From Panulirus ornatus (Eukaryota; Arthropoda; Malacostraca; Decapoda; Palinuridae), in the NCBI RefSeq assembly GCF_036320965.1, contig NC_092264.1, positions 13,765,775 to 13,829,774 on the forward strand: DNA of 64,000 bases. The letters are read 5' to 3'. The translations under genes and the position numbers were made by a program. The notes beneath the pieces are model-generated. The model saw nothing but the letters and a program-made list of their open reading frames with translations. It was not told the origin of the DNA and ran no database searches. This document shows positions 1 through 9,550 of the stretch, piece after piece. Within the stretch, counting starts at the first letter, position 1. Each line of letters begins with the position of its first letter.

Positions 1-49
<49 letters not shown>
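1..49. repeat. (TA)n microsatellite
   Basis: Uninterrupted TA dinucleotides run from the window edge directly into the 5'-truncated start of the RTE-A copy at 50. This is the typical junction in this window, where a TA tract abuts a truncated retroelement. Confidence 0.97.
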
Positions 50-51
<2 letters not shown>

Positions 52-1498
52 TGTGGGAGGCGAGGCAAGTTGTTAGAAGCAGTGAAATTTTTTTCGAGGG
101 TGTAAGGCATGTGTATGTGTAGGAAGAGAGGGAAGTGATTGGTTCTCACTGAATGTTGGTTTGCGGCAGGGGTGTGTGATGTCTCCATGGTTGTTTAATT
201 TGTTTATGGATGGGGTTTTTAGGGAGGTGAATGCAAGAGTTTTGGAAAGAGGGGCAAGTATGCAGTCTGTTGGGGATGAGAGAGCTTGGGAAGTGAGTCA
301 GTTGTTGTTTGCTGTGAGAAACTGCAGAAGCTGGTGACTGAGTTTGGTAAAGTTTGTGAAAGAAGAAATTTAAGAGTAAATGTGAATAAGAGCAAGGTTA
401 TTAGGTACAGTAGGGTTGAGGGTCAAGTCAATTGGGAGGTAAGTTTGAATGGAGAAAAACTGGAGGAAGTAAAGTGTTTTAGAGATCGGAGTGGATCTGG
501 CAGCAGATGGAACCATGGAAGCGGAAGTGAATCATAGGGTGGGGGAGGGGTTGAAAATCCTGGGAGCCTTGAAGAATGTGTGGAAGTCGAGAACATTATC
601 TTGGAAAGCAAAAATGGGTATGTTTCTAGGAATAGTGGTATGGTTTGAAGGTAATGTTGTATGGTTGCGAGGCGTGGGCTATGGATAGAGTAGTGCGCAG
701 GAGGGTGGATGTGCTGGAAATGAGGTGTTTGAGGACAATATGTGGTGTGAGGTGGTTTGATCGAGTAAGTAATGTAAGGGTAAGAGAGATGTGTGGAAAT
801 AAGAAGAGCGTGGTTGAGAGAGCAGAAGAGGGTGTTTTGAAATGGTTTGGGCACATGGAGAGAATGAGTGAGGAAAGATTGACCAAGAGGATGTATGTGT
901 CGGAGGTGGAGGGAACGAGGAGAAGTGGGAGACCAAATTGGAGGTGGAAAGATGGAATGAAAAAGATTTTGAGTGATCGGGGCCTGAACATGCAGGAGGG
1001 TGAAAGGAGGGCAAGGAATAGAGAGAATTGGATCGATGTGGTATACTGGGGTCGATGTGCTGTCAGTGGATTGAATCAGGGCATGTGAAGCTTCTGGGAT
1101 AAACCATGGAAAGTTGTATGGGGCCTGGATGTGGAAAGGGAGCTGTGGTTTAGGGCATTATTGCCTGACAGCTAGAGACTGAGTGTGAACGGATGGGGCC
1201 TTTGTTGTCTTTTCCTAGTGCTTCCTCGCACACATGAGGGGAAGGGGGATGTTATTCCATGTGTGGCGAGGTGGTGATGGGAATGAATAAAGGCAGACAG
1301 TGTGAATTGTGTGCATGTGTATATATGTATATGTGTGTGTGTGTGTATATATATGTGTACATTGAGATGTATGGGTATGTATATTTGCGTGTGGGGACGT
1401 GTATGTATATGCATGTGTATGGGGGTGGGTTGGGCCAATTCTTTCGTCTGTTTCCTTGTGCTACCTCGCAAACGCGGGAGACCAACATAAAAATATAA

Positions 1499-1500
<2 letters not shown>
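50..1500 (+). mobile_element. RTE-A non-LTR retrotransposon, 5'-truncated, long 3' UTR
   Basis: The sequence starts inside the RT domain, just before the motif-B region (a degenerate 'GLRQGCVMSP' stretch near 158-192), and runs to the C-terminal end at 1088. The C-terminal domain motif 'WFGHMERM' is at about 844-868. The reading frame is broken around 300-330, where the FADD segment is lost, and again near 485. The ORF keeps the longer terminus ending GLNQGM, so the TGA shared by younger copies is absent. The 3' UTR (1089-1500) is the long form, with 'ggcctggatgtgg' and a TG/TA-rich part before the conserved tail 'gctacctcgcaaacgcggga'. It ends in (TA)n at 1500-1545. It is a dead copy of an older subfamily. 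Confidence 0.9.

Positions 1501-1545
<45 letters not shown>
1500..1545. repeat. (TA)n tail of the preceding RTE-A copy
   Basis: The TA dinucleotide tract follows the conserved RTE-A 3' end directly. It probably derives from the element's own simple-repeat tail, as is usual for RTE-type elements. Confidence 0.85.
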
Positions 1546-1549
<4 letters not shown>

Positions 1550-1561
1550 TATATTTTTTTC

Positions 1562-1780
1562 ATACTATTCGCTATTTCCCGCGATAGCGAGGCAGCGTTA
1601 AGAACAGAGGACTGGGCCTTTGAGGGAATATCCTCACCTGGACCTCTTCTCTGTTCCTTCTTTTGGGGGGGGGGGAAAAAAACGAGAGGGGAGGATTTCC
1701 AGCCCCCGCTCCCTTCCCTTTTAGTCGCCTTCTACGACACGCAGGGAATACGTGGGAAGTATTCTTTCTCCCCATATGCC
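1562..1780 (-). mobile_element. Short non-autonomous RTE-A derivative (SIDE/SINE-like), copy 1
   Basis: Read on the - strand, the ~215 bp unit begins with 'gaatacttcccacgtattcc' and 'gtcgtagaaggcgact'. These closely match the RTE-A 5' UTR at 19560-19660. It ends with a 'gctgcctcgctatcgcggga'-type segment matching the RTE-A 3' end. The middle ('ggcccagtcctctgttc') has no counterpart in RTE-A. It carries no ORF. It is probably mobilised in trans by RTE-A enzymes, which is an inference from the shared ends. Confidence 0.75.
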
Positions 1781-2246
1781 ATATGCATGTATGGCTTGCG
1801 TTTGTTAGGTTCAACAATTCCCATTGATTTCTAGAATAAACTGAAGTTGTTTGATGTAGCTGTGCAAACCACATTCAGAGACTGAGCTTGCATTACCTCC
1901 CTCCACTCTCCCTCCCTGAAAATAGGAAAAAGAATTTATTTGTCACATCATGCTTTTTGACAAAGTGTGAGTTTTTAGACTTTTGATGCCATGTTTATTA
2001 TTTTGTATGCCCAAATAGATAATATTGTCATATGTGTGTTTTAATTTTTCAAGTCTTGCATCTCTGAAATTCAAAGTAGACTTTTAAATTATGGTTATTA
2101 AGCTAGCGTAAGTGATGAATACTTGTCACGGTGTTTTCGATGTTATGGACAGAAGATTGATTTTGATGTATTATACAAATGTTCACATAAAGACAGCTGA
2201 GGAATGTTTTTATTGATATGGTTGTTTTCTACTCCCACTATGCCAG
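1781..2246. other. RPL27 intron sequence, 5' side (no feature seen)
   Basis: AT-rich sequence without a convincing ORF. It ends in a splice acceptor 'ctatgccag' at 2238-2246. I looked for the upstream RPL27 exons here and found none, so they should lie 5' of the window. Confidence 0.6.
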
Positions 2247-2392
2247 ATAATAAATTTAAAGCATGTGATGCCAACTCGTTATACTGCCTCTGACATCATT
2301 TTTGATAAAGTGAAGATCAATAAGGAAATCTTGAAGGACCCTGGCCGAAGAAGGAAAGCGCGCAGATTGGTAAAGGCCAAGCTGGAAGAAAG
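2247..2392 (+). CDS. RPL27: Ribosomal protein L27 (eL27), penultimate coding exon
   Basis: The exon encodes a 60S ribosomal protein segment containing 'HVMPTRYTASDI', then 'KEILKDPGRRRKARR' and 'KAKLEER'. This corresponds to the 'HLMPTRYSVDI...KRKARREAKVKFEER' region of animal eL27. The acceptor AG is at 2245-2246 and the frame starts at phase 0. The donor is 'ag|gttggt' with GT at 2393-2394, leaving two bases (AG) of an Arg codon. Those two bases are completed exactly by the first base of the exon at 9368. Together the two exons give the conserved C-terminus. The codon run 'aaa gcg cgc aga' and the high basic content fit the family. The N-terminal ~75 residues are not in the window. Confidence 0.93.
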
Positions 2393-2628
2393 GTTGGTTT
2401 ATATACTTAATTTTTTTATAAGAATTGATTTTGATTTACTGCTGATGAAAAACATGAAACATTTCTTTTTATCTATATCTTTTATTGTTTTTTTATCCAT
2501 TTCCCCTTCCTTGGATATCATGTCATGGCAGGAAAACAAGTAAAATGTTAATATGAGTTAGACACTTTTCTAAAGCATTCGATAAATGGTGTCATAGCAC
2601 ATCAAATGTTTAAGATAGAAATAAACGG

Positions 2629-2863
2629 GGGATAGGGGATTAAGAATACTTCCCACGTATTCCCTGCGTGTCGTAGAAGGCGACTAAAAGGGGAGGGAGC
2701 GGGGGGCTGGAAATCCTCCCCTCTCGTTTTTTTTTTTAATTTTCCAAAAGAAGGAACAGAGGGGGCCAGGTGAGGATATTCCAAAAAAGGCCCAGTCCTC
2801 TGTTCTTAACGCTACCTCGCCAACGCGGGAAATGGCAAATAGTTTAAAAAAAAAAAAAGAAAA
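2629..2863 (+). mobile_element. Short non-autonomous RTE-A derivative, copy 2, with 12-bp TSD
   Basis: The element begins 'gggataggggattaag', followed by the RTE-A 5' head (2640-2745). After an unrelated middle part it has the RTE-A 3' motif 'gctacctcgccaacgcggga' at 2811-2830, then an A-rich tail. It is flanked by perfect 12-bp direct repeats 'agaaataaacgg' at 2617-2628 and 2864-2875. The duplication fixes both ends and shows mobility by target-primed insertion. The unit is about 235 bp and non-coding. Confidence 0.88.
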
Positions 2864-2875
2864 AGAAATAAACGG

Positions 2876-3660
2876 AAAAATTGGGTGATAAACTCCTTTT
2901 TGAATTAGCTGATCACATTCTCAGTGTGTGTGAAACTGGAACATTTCCAATGCCTCCATGGTATAAAGCTCAGTCCCTAAGAGAATTCAAAATGTGGAAG
3001 ACTGAGGAAAACTGAAGTGATACCAGGATAATATTTACAGATGGACAGATAAGAACTTAGGTAATTTAATGAAGAGAAATTTAATTCAGATTTCTTGGAA
3101 CTGCTAACGCTATGGCACATCCTACATAGACTTCTCCCTCAACAAGCAGAGATTGAAGCAAATGTCAAAGAATTAGGAGCAGTTATCATTGAAAAAACAT
3201 GAAATCAAGATTTATATTGAAAAGATAGGTCTTTCAAGTCAAGGATAGATAGAATATTTGCAACATGAGACAAATTGTTATGAAAATGATTGAACATGAA
3301 TTCAAGATTCATATTGAAAAGATGGTTCTTTCAAGCCAAGGATAGTTAGAATATTTGCAACGAGACAAAATGTTATGGAAATGATTGTTTATACAAGAAG
3401 TAAACTTAAGTACTACAGTCTTGTATGATAACCAATAAAACAAGGTAAAGAGAAAACAGAAACATTTCACAGGTAAATATCTGTCTCAGATACCTGTTCC
3501 CTTTGGGAACTCCCTCAAGGGGTTGGCCACGGCAAAAGAGTTTCACTGGTGAACTACATTGCCACTCAGTCTTTGGTGCCTCACCCTTAACAGGACTGTG
3601 GCAAAGGGTAACACTAGTGCAATTTTTTTAGAGATCCTACAGAATTTTCCCTCTGGCTAC
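2876..3660. repeat. Intronic sequence with a ~98-bp direct duplication and a hairpin-bearing repeat
   Basis: About 90 bases starting near 3200 ('gaaatcaagatttatattga...') recur starting near 3298 with a few changes, giving a two-copy tandem repeat. At 3490-3540 is a segment with 'tgttccctttgggaactccc', followed by 'tcaaggggttggccac'. It also occurs at 43400-43450 and contains a short inverted repeat (ccctttg/caaggg). I see no gene here. Confidence 0.7.
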
Positions 3661-5228
3661 TTTTTTTTTTTTTTTCCCCCACATCTGCGAGGTAGCGCAA
3701 GGAAACAGATGAAGAAATGGCCCAACCCACCCCCATACACATGTATATACGTACGTCCACACACGCAAAATATACATACCTACACAGCTTTCCATGGTTT
3801 ACCCCAGACGCTTCACATGCCCTGATTCAATCCACTGACAGCACGTCAACCCCGGTATACCACATCGATCCAATTCACTCTATTCCTTGCCCTCCTTTTA
3901 CCCTCCTGCATGTTCAGGCCCCGATCACACAAAATCTTTTTCACTCCATCTTTCCACCTCCAATTTGGTCTCCCACTTCTCCCCGTTCCCTCCACCTCCG
4001 ACACATATATCCTCTTGGTCAACCTTTCCTCACTCATTCTCTCCATGTGCCCAAACCATTTCAAAACACCCTCTTCTGCTCTCTCAACCACGCTCTTTTT
4101 ATTTCCACACATCTCTCTTACCCTTACGTTACTTACTCGATCAAACCACCTCACACCACACATTGTCCTCAAACATCTCATTTCCAGCACATCCATCCTC
4201 CTGCGCACAACTCTATCCATAGCCAACGCCTCGCAACCATACAGCATTGTTGGAACCACTATTCCTTCAAACATACCCATTTTTGCTTTCTGAGATAATG
4301 TTCTCGACTTCCACACATTCTTCAAGGCTTCCAGAATTTTCCACCCCTCCCCAACCCTATGATCCACTTCCGCTTCCATGGTTCCATCCGCTGCCAGATC
4401 CACTCCCAGATATCTAAAACACTTTACTTCCTCCAGTTTTTCTCCATTCAAACTTACCTCCCAATTGACTTGACCCCCAACCCTACTGTACCTAATAACC
4501 TTGCTCTTATTCACATTTACTCTTAACTTTCTTCTTTCATACACTTTACCAAACTCAGTCACCAGCTTCTGCAGTTTCTCACATGAATCAGCCACCAGCG
4601 CTGTGTCATCAGCGAACAACAACTGACTCACTGCCCAAGCTCTCTCATCCCCAACAGACTTCATACTTGCCCCTCTTTCCAAAACTCTTGCATTCACCTC
4701 CCTAACAACCCCATCCATAAACAAATTAAACAACCATGGAGACATCATACACCCCTGCCGCAAACCTACATTCACTGAGAACCAATCACTTTCCTCTCTT
4801 CCTACACGTACACATGCCTTACATCCTCGATAAAAACTTTTCACTGCTTCTAACAACTTGCCTCCCACACCATATATTCTTAATACCTTCCACAGAGCAT
4901 CTCTATCAACTCTTATCATATGCCTTCTCCAGATCCATAAATGCTACATACAAATCCATTTGCTTTTCTAAGTATTTCTCACATACATTCTTCAAAGCAA
5001 ACACCTGATCCACACTTCTTCTACCACTTCTGAAACCACACTGCTCTTCCCCAATCTGATGCTCTGTACATGCCTTCACCCTCTAAATCAATACCCTCCC
5101 ATATAATTTACCAGGAATACTCAACAAACTTATACCTCTGTAATTTGAGCACTCACTCTTATCCCCTTTGCCTTTGTACAATGGCACTATGCACGCATTC
5201 CGTCAATCCTCAGGCACCTCACCATTAG
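3661..5228 (-). mobile_element. RTE-A copy, short 3' UTR, interrupted by a nested copy
   Basis: On the - strand the coding part runs from about 5228 down to 3846, where it ends in the 'VVYRG' stop typical of the young subfamily. An open frame covers 4919-3846 (357 codons) with 'GLRQGCMMSP' (motif B), 'LLFADDTALVA' (motif C) and the C-terminal 'WFGHMERM'. Motif A at its 5' edge is frameshifted near 4915. The 3' UTR is the short form and ends in poly(T) on the + strand (3661-3675). The missing 5' part resumes at 5904-5967 beyond a second copy. The outer edges share 'gctactt', a probable target duplication. Confidence 0.9.
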
Positions 5229-5903
5229 TCTTTTTTTTTTTTTTTTTTTTTCGCTGTCTCCCGCGTTTGCAAGGTAGCGCAAGGAAACAGACGAAAGAAA
5301 TGGCCCAACCCACCCCCATACACATGTATATACATACGTCCACACACGCAAATATACATACCTACACAGCTTTCCATGGTTTACCCCAGATGCTTCACAT
5401 GCCTTGATTCAATCCACTGACAGCACGTCAACCCCGGTATACCACATCGCTCCAATTCACTCTATTCCTTGCCCTCCTTTCACCCTCCTGCATGTTCAGG
5501 CCCCGATCACACAAAATCTTTTTCACTCCATCTTTCCACCTCCAATTTGGTCTCCCTCATCTCCTCGTTCCATCCACCTCCGACACATGTATCCTCTTGG
5601 TCAATCTTTCCTCACTCATTCTCTCCATGTGACCAAACCATTTCAAAACACCCTCTTCTGCTCTCTCAACCACGCTCTTTTTATTTCCACACATCTCTCT
5701 TACCCTTACGTTACTTACTCGATCAAACCACCTCACACCACACATTGTCCTCAAACATCTCATTTCCAGCACATCCATCCTCCTGCGCACAACTCTATCC
5801 ATAGTCCACGCCTCGCAACCATACAACATTGTTGGAACCACTAATCCTTCAAACATACCCTTTTTTGCTTTCCGAGATAATGTTCTCAACTTCCACACAT
5901 TCA
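5229..5903 (-). mobile_element. RTE-A copy nested inside the preceding copy
   Basis: A second 3' end (poly(T) 5229-5251, then 'ctcccgcgtttgcaaggtag') starts abruptly inside the RT coding sequence of the first copy. It continues through the C-terminal domain only, up to 'cttccacacattc' near 5902. Beyond it the interrupted host copy resumes at its 'acagtcaccccctttttta' segment. It is therefore a 5'-truncated insertion into another RTE-A copy. Confidence 0.87.
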
Positions 5904-5967
5904 ATAATACAGTCACCCCCTTTTTTAATAAATTCCACTGCAATACCATCCAAACCTGCTGCCTTGC
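5904..5967 (-). mobile_element. Remaining 5' part of the interrupted RTE-A copy
   Basis: The ~64 bases match the RT N-terminal segment seen at 11140-11205 (encoding 'GLDGIAVEFIKKGG' on the - strand). They are the 5' end of the copy at 3661-5228. About 30-45 bases of that copy are missing at the nested insertion point. Confidence 0.8.
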
Positions 5968-7568
5968 CGCTACTTGTACCATATTATAAATAGAAAATGT
6001 ACTCACAAGTTTACTGACCTAAGGGACACTTAAGGTTTTGGCATGGCTTCAGTTCCAGAGGTATAAAACAGTTCAGTAAGCTTTACTGATCAAGCATTAC
6101 TCAACATTTCCTGATACTATGCTGTTCCAAATACTGTGCTTTATTCTGCTTTAGTTTATGAAATTTGAAAATCTTTAAAAATTACAAAATTTGTGAAGAC
6201 TGTGCCCTTTGAATTCTTGATTAGTTTGCAAAATGTGCATATTGTCTAGAATTAAAAGGTTCAGCAGTTTGCAAAATTACAACCTTTTACAGTTAATGCA
6301 ACAAAAATTATGAAGCCTGAGCAGTGTCTAAAACCGGTGAAGATCCAAATTCACTAATGGCTCATTCTACTTAAATTAACTGAAGTTGGTCAGTTTCCTG
6401 TTTTATAAATTTTTAAGACATTCCTAAGTTATAATAGTCAGAACATAAAAATTATTGAGGCCAACAAAATAATAAGAACTTTGACTCCTTACAAAGATAC
6501 AAGCAAGCTCCTTCCAAGCTAACCTATCGAGGTGGCTGGCCTCTGCATTTTTGGTGTGACCTTCAAAGACAGAGTTGAAGAGCTGGCTCATCCCATACAC
6601 ACATCAGGGTAACAGTCACCTGAAGACTCTGGTTTCCATGAAACCAAATTGAGACAGTAAACCTCCTACTTGGCAAATTAGATGCACATAGTCCTATGAT
6701 TTATGCACAATAGATTAAACAGCTATTGCACAGTGCCTAATGCTTTAAACTTCCCTGACAACAAATCTGATGTAACTTTTACCTCCTTGCATAATATGAG
6801 TACTTAAAAACATTCTTTATTTGAAGCTGGATCTTTATTTGGCCCTTTTCTGTATTCTAGGACTGCTCTGAATCATAACAGACTTACAGTAGCACCTTCC
6901 TTTATTGTCAGGTATTCATGTTGCACAATATCATGACTACCAACAAAGTCCCATCATCTTCATACAAAGAAGACCCGTTACCATGTAGAGTTGAGTGTAA
7001 ACATATCTGTAAACTCCTCAGTTTTCTGATTGCTTCTTAAAATCTTCTGAATATTTTTGAGGCCATTACAGAAATATTTTCAATATTTACTGACATTGAG
7101 TCTTCATAACAATTTTGAGGGACCACCAGTCACATGTGTGTCATCAGCATGTCTGGGATTTTGAAGCTATATGGATTACCATGCACACCTTAAAGAACTA
7201 GAACTTTATGGATTTGAACATTTGCTAGCAAATAGAGGGAATGGAGACCAATGTTATGAACCTGAAAGCAACCTAAAATGGACAATACAGAATCATTAAG
7301 TCAAGGGTAATTCCTGGAAACATGACAACAATGCAGGGAATTTGGAAGTTATTCAGTGCAATACCGGATGATCCAAGAAATTTAAATGGTACAAATACAG
7401 AAATTTTCAAGAAATTTATACTCATGGTTTGAAAGCAATACTTAGATTAGGTAACCAAGACAGAGGATTAGCTGCTGACAAGATCATAATAGTTAAAGCA
7501 GGGCAAGTGAGGGGACAAGGCAAGTCAGTCAGGAGAAACGTCACTTGCCAACATTTGAATTGATTGGT
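5968..7568. other. RPL27 intron, unique AT-rich sequence
   Basis: No convincing ORF, repeat or RNA gene is seen in these ~1.6 kb. Confidence 0.5.
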
Positions 7569-7578
7569 TATAACAACA

Positions 7579-8532
7579 GCTGGTGGCTGATTCATGTGAG
7601 AAACTGCAGAAGCTGGTGACTGAGTTTGGAAAAGTGTATGAAAGAAGAAAGTTAAGAGTAAATGTGAATAAGAGCAAGGTTATTAGGTACAGTAGGGTTG
7701 AGGGTCAAGTCAATTGGGAGGTGAGTTTGAATGGAGAAAAACTGGAGGAAGTGAAGTGTTTTAGATATCTGGGAGTGGATCTGGCAGCGTATGGAACCAT
7801 GGAAGCGGAAGTGGATCATAGGGTGGGGGAGGGGGCAAAAATCCTGGGGGCCTTGAAGAATGTGTGGAAGTCGAGAACATTATCTCGGAAAGCAAAAATG
7901 GGTATGTTTGAAGGAATAGTGGTTCCAACAATGTTGTATGGTTGCGAGGCGTTGGCTATGGATAGAGTTGTGCGCAGGAGGATGGATGTGCTGGAAATGA
8001 GATGTTTGAGGACAATGTTTGGTGTGAGGTGGTTTGATCGAGTGAGTAACGTAAGGGTAAGAGAGATGTGTGGAAATAAAAAGAGCGTGGTTGAGAGAGC
8101 AGAAGAGGGTGTTTTGAAGTGGTTTGGGCACATGGAGAGGATGAGTGAGGAAAGATTGACCAAGAGGATATATGTGTCGGAGGTGGAGGGAACAAGGAGA
8201 AGAGGGAGACCAAATTGGAGGTGGAAAGATGGAGTGAAAAAGATTTTGTGTGATCGGGGCCTGAACATGCAGGAGGGTGAAAGGAGGGCAAGGAATAGAG
8301 TGAATTGGAGCGATGTGGTATACCGGGGTTGACGTGCTGTCAGTGGATTGAAGCAGGGCATGTGAAGTGTCTGGGGTAAACCATGGAAAGCTGTGTAGGT
8401 ATGTATATTTGCGTGTGTGGACGTATGTATATACATGTGTATTGGGGGGGGGTTGGGCCATTTCTTTCGTCTGTTTCCTTGCGCTACCTCGCAAACGCGG
8501 GAGACAGCGACAAAGTATAATAAAAAAAAAAA
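7579..8532 (+). mobile_element. RTE-A copy, short 3' UTR, 10-bp TSD
   Basis: The insertion starts just after the RT catalytic motif ('LVADSCEKLQKLV') and has an open frame of 249 codons at 7583-8332. That frame covers the C-terminal domain ('YLGVDLAAYGTMEAEV', 'WFGHMERM', 'RPNWRWKDGVKKIL') and ends in the VVYRG stop. The 3' UTR is short with an A-rich tail. Perfect 10-bp repeats 'tataacaaca' at 7569-7578 and 8533-8542 flank it. It lies in sense orientation in the RPL27 intron. Confidence 0.93.
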
Positions 8533-8670
8533 TATAACAACACACTATTCCTGCCACCATAACAAAGTTTTGTTTTAGGTACTCTTAGGTAGAAAACTTC
8601 CTGGCTGTACCCTGCACCAATCACCCACTCACTCTTCTCCCCTTTTGTGTTAGTGTTGATTTCAGGAAGC

Positions 8671-9116
8671 ATATGAAAGGAAAGTGTCCCTTTAAGAAAG
8701 GGTTCATAAACAAAGTTGTTTGTAAGTCTGGAAGAATGTCCACTGCATCTTTCCTTGACTGTTGATTTTGTTTAAGATTGTGTAATCTTGTGCTTTTTTT
8801 CCCAGCTTTATATAAGCGTGTTTGTAGATGTAAGATCATGAGTGGTGTTGTGGTTTTTAGCAGGCAGTCACAGTTATAAAAGTGATGGTGTATATGAAAG
8901 CAAAGTGTCCTTTTTAAGAAAGGGTTCTTAAACAAAGTTGTTTGTAACTCAGGAAGAATGTCCAATGCATCTTTCCTTGTCTGTTGATTTTGTTTAAGAT
9001 TGTGTAATCTTGTGCTTATTCCCCAGCTTTATATAAGCATGTTTGTAGATGTAAGATTGTGAGACTGGTATTATGGTTTTTAGCAGGCAGTCACAATCAT
9101 AAAAGTGATGGTGTAT
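8671..9116. repeat. Tandem duplication, two units of ~220 bp
   Basis: Unit 1 (about 8671-8893) and unit 2 (about 8894-9116) share the same order of landmarks: 'aaagtgtcc', 'aagaaagggttc', 'aaacaaagttgtttgtaa', 'catctttccttg', 'ccagctttatataagc' and 'tagcaggcagtcaca'. The first landmark recurs 220 bases apart and the last 223 bases apart. There are scattered substitutions, so the duplication is not very recent. No coding potential is seen. Confidence 0.92.
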
Positions 9117-9367
9117 TGTCCGAAATTCATTAATGGGTTTGGATCATTTTATTTCTCTTATGCACTGGAACATGATAGTGCAAGAACTTCCCATGAGTGA
9201 AATTAGGTGCATGTATTTAATTAAACAACAGTAAAAGTTCATTTCAGACCAGCAGGTAGAGTTACTGTTTTACAGTACTTGAATATATAATGTGAAACAG
9301 TACGTAAATAATATGTATTGTTCTTTTCTGCAATTCACCTTTGTTAACCATTATTTTTCATTTTCAG

Positions 9368-9416
9368 ATACAAGAGTGGCAAGAATCTCTGGCTGTTCCA
9401 GAAGCTTCGGTTCTAA
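9368..9416 (+). CDS. RPL27: Ribosomal protein L27 (eL27), last coding exon and stop
   Basis: After the acceptor 'ttttcag' the exon reads A|TAC AAG AGT GGC AAG AAT..., giving 'YKSGKNLWLFQKLRF' and TAA at 9414-9416. This is the eL27 C-terminus; animal homologues end 'YKTGKNKWFFQKLRF'. The phase fits the donor at 2393 exactly. A polyadenylation signal AATAAA at 9416-9421 overlaps the stop codon, so the 3' UTR is probably very short, as in many ribosomal protein mRNAs. Confidence 0.95.
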
Positions 9417-9421
9417 ATAAA
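9416..9421 (+). promoter_or_regulatory. Candidate RPL27 polyadenylation signal (AATAAA)
   Basis: The canonical hexamer overlaps the last base of the TAA stop. A T/GT-rich stretch follows at 9430-9460 and could serve as the downstream element. Confidence 0.6.
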
Positions 9422-9505
9422 TTCCCTCATGTATGTTGACTTTTATTGTACCGTTGGTTATGAAAGTTTGAACTAAAATACAGCCTTTAAGATTATATGT
9501 GTATT

Positions 9506-9510
<5 letters not shown>

Positions 9511-9550
<40 letters not shown>

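Larger units (their letters stand above)
2393..9367 (+). other. RPL27 last intron, about 7 kb, packed with retroelements
   Basis: The intron is bounded by GT at 2393 and AG at 9366-9367 with a T-rich tract before it. It joins phase 2 to phase 2. It contains one short RTE-A derivative, one RTE-A copy nested inside another, a third RTE-A copy in sense orientation, a ~98 bp direct duplication and a ~220 bp tandem duplication. Confidence 0.88.

Noticed and set aside
1900..2246. Upstream RPL27 exon in the first 2.2 kb
   Set aside because: No segment encodes the N-terminal eL27 sequence (MGK..K.G.VV..L.GRY.GRKA type) on the + strand, so it must lie outside the window.
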